NCBI RefSeq assembly: GCF_043424415.1
Contig: NZ_JBHWOO010000302.1
Span: 1 to 7,261 of the forward strand
DNA length: 7,261 bases
Direction: 5' to 3'
From: Luteococcus sp043424415
Lineage (GTDB): Bacteria > Actinomycetota > Actinomycetes > Propionibacteriales > Propionibacteriaceae
The position numbers and the translations under genes were made by a program. Below are positions 4,819 through 7,261 of the stretch, one piece after another (within the stretch, counting starts at the first letter, position 1; every line of letters starts with the position of its first letter). A model generated the notes under the pieces. The model was not told the origin of the DNA and did no database searches. It saw only the letters and a program-made list of their open reading frames with translations.

Positions 4819-6467
4819 TGGCACGCCGCAATCCCGACCGCTCCACCGTCGCCACTCGGGTGGTGGCCCTGTCCGAGACCGTCGAGCTGTCCGACGGCCG
4901 CATCGAGCCCGAGCTGCTGGAACGGGCCCGCAGCATCGTCGGTCACACCGACCAGCGGATGGCCTTCAGCGGTGACCTCACCGTCGTCGCGCTGGCTGGC
5001 GCCACCGGCTCGGGCAAGTCGTCCACCTTCAACGCCCTGTCGGGCACCCAGCTGGCCGTCCCCGGCGTCACCCGCCCCACCACCAGCAAGGCGATGGCCG
5101 CCTGCTGGGGCCGCGAGGTGCCCAATGACCTGCTCGACTGGCTGCAGGTGCCCACCCGGCATGTCGTCAGCGGGGGAGACCCCGCCCTCGACGGGCTGGT
5201 CCTGCTCGACCTGCCCGACCACGACTCCACCGAGCGCGCCCACCGCGACGAGGTGGACCGCCTGGTGCAGCTGGTCGACATGTTCATCTGGGTGGTCGAC
5301 CCGCAGAAGTATGCCGACGCCGCCCTGCACGACCGCTACCTCAAGCCGATGGCCGACCACGCCGACGTGATGCTCGTCGTGCTCAACCAGGCCGACCGCC
5401 TGCCGGCCGGCCAGCTCGAACCGACCATGCGCGACCTGCGCAATCTGCTGGACTCCGAGGGCCTGGGCAAGGCGCGCATCGCCGCGATCAGCGCCACCAC
5501 GGGGATGGGCGTCGACGAGCTGCGCGCCCAGCTCAAGAAGGCCGTCCAGGACAAGCAGATGGCCGCCAAGCGGCTGGAGGCCGACGTCATCCTTGTGGCC
5601 CGCGAGCTGCAGGTAGAAATAGGTCATGCCGAGCCGACCGAGATCGGCAAGTCCCGCGAGTCCCAGCTGAACAAGGCCCTGGGCGAGGCCGCGGGTGTGG
5701 GTGTGGTGAGCGAGGCGGTGCTGAAGGCCACCCGCCACCGTGGCACCCTGGCCACCGGCTGGCCGGCGATCAGCTGGGTGAAGCGTCTTCGTCCCGACCC
5801 GCTCAAGCGCCTGCACCTGGATGCCATCAGCAGTCGCACCGGCAAGGCCGGCAAGTCCGACTCGCTGGAGCCCGTGCGCGTGCAGCGCACCGGTATCAAC
5901 AGCGGGCAGCGCGGCTTCAACGGCGTCCAGCAGGCCCGCGTCGACTCGGCGGTGCGCTCGCTGGCCGACGAGGCCTCCGCCGGGTTGCCGCGCGGCTGGC
6001 AGGACGCAGTGCGCCGTGCCTCGCGCCGTGACGAGGACAAGCTGGCCGACGAGCTCGACCAGGCCGTGGCCACCACCGACCTGGCGATGGACCGTGGCAG
6101 GGGCTGGTGGAAGATCTTCCAGGTGCTGCAGTGGATCCTGATCACCGCCGTGGTGATCGGCGCCGGCTGGCTGGCGCTGCGGATGGCGCTGATGTACTTC
6201 GGCTTCCCGCCGCTCTCGCTCGGCCCGACCTATCGCGGTTTCGCCACGCCCACGCTGATGGTGATCGGCGGCGTCGCGGCAGGCCTGCTGCTGGCCGCCA
6301 TCAGCCGGGTGCTGGTGGAGTTCGCCGCCAAGCGCAAGGCCGAGCGCGCCACCCGCGTGCTGGAGAAGGCAATCGGCGAGGTCTCCCGGCAGCGGATCAT
6401 CGACCCGGTCAACAGCGAGCTGCGCCGTTACGAGCAGGCGCGGGACCAGGTGGCGCGGGCTCTCTGA
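4818..6467 (+). CDS. Dynamin-like/YfjP-type membrane GTPase, second of a pair
   Basis: A 549-residue GTPase with an N-terminal G domain and a C-terminal membrane anchor. Motifs: G1 GATGSGKSS (61-69), switch I PGVTRPTTS (82-90), G3 DLPDHDS (131-137), G4 NQAD (190-193), G5 SATTG (225-229). G4 is near canonical, so this partner should bind guanine specifically. A charged linker (about 255-430) precedes two strongly hydrophobic segments (about 432-461 and 475-500). A basic, helical cytosolic tail ends the protein. Shared PGVxRPTT and YADA segments show common descent with the upstream GTPase. The ATG at 4818 overlaps that gene's TGA by one base; AGGA at 4805-4808 is a usable ribosome binding site. 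Codons 266-270 (GTA GAA ATA GGT CAT, from 5613) are an AT-rich patch with a rare ATA. It probably acts at the membrane as a partner of the first GTPase; the cellular process is not shown by the sequence. Confidence 0.87.
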   Translation: MARRNPDRSTVATRVVALSETVELSDGRIEPELLERARSIVGHTDQRMAFSGDLTVVALAGATGSGKSSTFNALSGTQLAVPGVTRPTTSKAMAACWGREVPNDLLDWLQVPTRHVVSGGDPALDGLVLLDLPDHDSTERAHRDEVDRLVQLVDMFIWVVDPQKYADAALHDRYLKPMADHADVMLVVLNQADRLPAGQLEPTMRDLRNLLDSEGLGKARIAAISATTGMGVDELRAQLKKAVQDKQMAAKRLEADVILVARELQVEIGHAEPTEIGKSRESQLNKALGEAAGVGVVSEAVLKATRHRGTLATGWPAISWVKRLRPDPLKRLHLDAISSRTGKAGKSDSLEPVRVQRTGINSGQRGFNGVQQARVDSAVRSLADEASAGLPRGWQDAVRRASRRDEDKLADELDQAVATTDLAMDRGRGWWKIFQVLQWILITAVVIGAGWLALRMALMYFGFPPLSLGPTYRGFATPTLMVIGGVAAGLLLAAISRVLVEFAAKRKAERATRVLEKAIGEVSRQRIIDPVNSELRRYEQARDQVARAL

Positions 6468-6468
6468 C

Positions 6469-7261
6469 TCACCGGCCCGGCACCCGGAAGACGGTGGCCA
6501 GGAAGTGCACGCTGACCTCGAGTTCGTTGAGGCCGGCGAGACGCTCTTGGCCCTCGCGCGGGGTGTTCCACCGGTAGGGCGTCATGCCCCAGACCTCGTG
6601 CAACTCTTGGGCACTGGCCAGGTGGACGGTGTCGGTGAACCGGCGCCGCTCCACCACCTCCAGCTCCTCGGTGAGCCGCACCAGCTCGTCGTGGGGGCGG
6701 TAGTGCGGGTACAGCACCTGGCGCAGCTCGGCCAGGTGTGAGTCGCCGGGGGAGACCACCAGGATCCGTGACCCGGGCCGGGTGACGCGGGCGAACTCGG
6801 CCTCGTGCAGCGGCGCCATGATGCTGGCCAGCAGGTCGACTTTGCCGTCGAGCACCGGCATGTCGATCACCGAGGCGACGGCCGTCAGCACCGACGGGGC
6901 GCGTCGGGCGGCCAGCTGCATCGCGGGACGGGAGATGTCGAAGGCCATCGTGGGTGCCTCACCGGTCTCCAGCGCATCGGCCATGGCCGCGGTGAAGGTC
7001 CCCTCGCCGCAGCCGACGTCGAGCAGTGACGCGACGGGCTCGTCGGCGTGCAGGTCGGTGACCAGCTGCCGCACGCCGTCGGCCAGGACCCGGTAGTGCC
7101 CGCGGTCGAGGAAGCGGCGGCGGTCGGCCACCATCTCCCTGTCGTCGCCGATCACCTCCTTGCGCGCCTTGCCGGGGCGCAGCAGGTTGGTGAAACCCTG
7201 CTTGGCGCGGTCGAAGCGGTGACCCCGTTCGCAGACCAGCTCCCGGGCCTCGACCGCCAGC
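6469..7261 (-). CDS. rlmA: RlmA-type 23S rRNA (guanine-N1)-methyltransferase, N-terminus beyond the window
   Basis: An AdoMet-dependent methyltransferase of the RlmA family, which methylates N1 of G745 (RlmA-I, Gram-negative) or G748 (RlmA-II/TlrB, Gram-positive) in helix 35 of 23S rRNA. RlmA-II activity can affect tylosin-type macrolide susceptibility. The frame is open from the right edge (first full codon 7260) to the TGA at 6471-6469, giving 263 residues; E. coli RlmA has 269, so only about 10 are missing. A GTG at 7155 is internal, not the start: upstream codons encode the family's second zinc-ligand half and signature (VCERGHRFDRAKQGFTNLL, like E. coli ICPQRHQFDMAKEGYVNLL). The AdoMet motif is LLDVGCGEGTFT (about 79-90), followed by FDISRPAM and SIMAP. 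MTPYRW near the C-terminus is also family-typical. The first CxxC of the zinc finger lies outside. It converges on the GTPase operon with one base between stops. G745 versus G748 specificity cannot be decided here. Confidence 0.9.
   Translation of the reverse strand, partial: LAVEARELVCERGHRFDRAKQGFTNLLRPGKARKEVIGDDREMVADRRRFLDRGHYRVLADGVRQLVTDLHADEPVASLLDVGCGEGTFTAAMADALETGEAPTMAFDISRPAMQLAARRAPSVLTAVASVIDMPVLDGKVDLLASIMAPLHEAEFARVTRPGSRILVVSPGDSHLAELRQVLYPHYRPHDELVRLTEELEVVERRRFTDTVHLASAQELHEVWGMTPYRWNTPREGQERLAGLNELEVSVHFLATVFRVPGR

Noticed and set aside
2794..4824. 676-codon open frame on the minus strand opposite the first GTPase gene
   Set aside because: Its translation is rich in Gly, Gln, His, Asp and Leu with no family motif. 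It is the usual antisense shadow of a GC-rich gene, and the plus-strand frame has clear GTPase motifs and a ribosome binding site.
4299..5816. 505-codon open frame on the minus strand opposite the second GTPase gene
   Set aside because: Low-complexity His/Gly/Gln/Arg-rich translation with no recognisable domain; it spans the junction of two well-supported plus-strand genes.

Overview
The window is very GC-rich, with codons ending mostly in G or C, several GTG starts, and long spurious antisense reading frames. The gene set (Orn with a C-terminal extension, PrsW-type protease with a long cytosolic tail, paired dynamin-like GTPases, RlmA-type methyltransferase, tRNAs with encoded CCA) points to an actinobacterium. 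A member of the Propionibacteriaceae or a relative is my guess; the sequence alone does not settle this.

Layout, left to right. (a) 1-376, minus strand: the start of a TauE/SafE-family membrane permease that runs off the left edge and is broken by a reading-frame disruption near 151-157. (b) 429-464: a strong GC-rich hairpin, read as the terminator of tRNA-His(GUG) at 469-544 (minus strand). (c) 621-1250, minus strand: oligoribonuclease (orn), possibly a leaderless mRNA. (d) 1303-1378, plus strand: tRNA-Arg(UCU), divergent from orn. (e) 1404-2774, plus strand: a PrsW-family polytopic membrane protease starting 25 bases after the tRNA. (f) 2884-4818 and 4818-6467, plus strand: two related dynamin-like membrane GTPases whose stop and start codons share one base, so almost certainly co-translated. 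(g) 6469-7261, minus strand: an RlmA-type 23S rRNA guanine-N1 methyltransferase, converging on the GTPase operon with one base between the two stop codons and continuing past the right edge.

The window thus joins RNA housekeeping (tRNA-His, tRNA-Arg, Orn, RlmA) with a membrane-associated set (PrsW protease plus the GTPase pair). The GTPase pair is the most interesting part. Both proteins have a P-loop, a shared PGVxRPTT switch-I segment, a D-x-P-D form of the G3 motif and C-terminal membrane segments. They differ at G4: the second keeps N-Q-A-D, while the first appears to have lost three residues there. That looks like an asymmetric GTPase pair for membrane remodelling. The other points worth a second look are the broken permease and the imperfect acceptor stem of tRNA-His. 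I saw no mobile element, CRISPR array or integrase.
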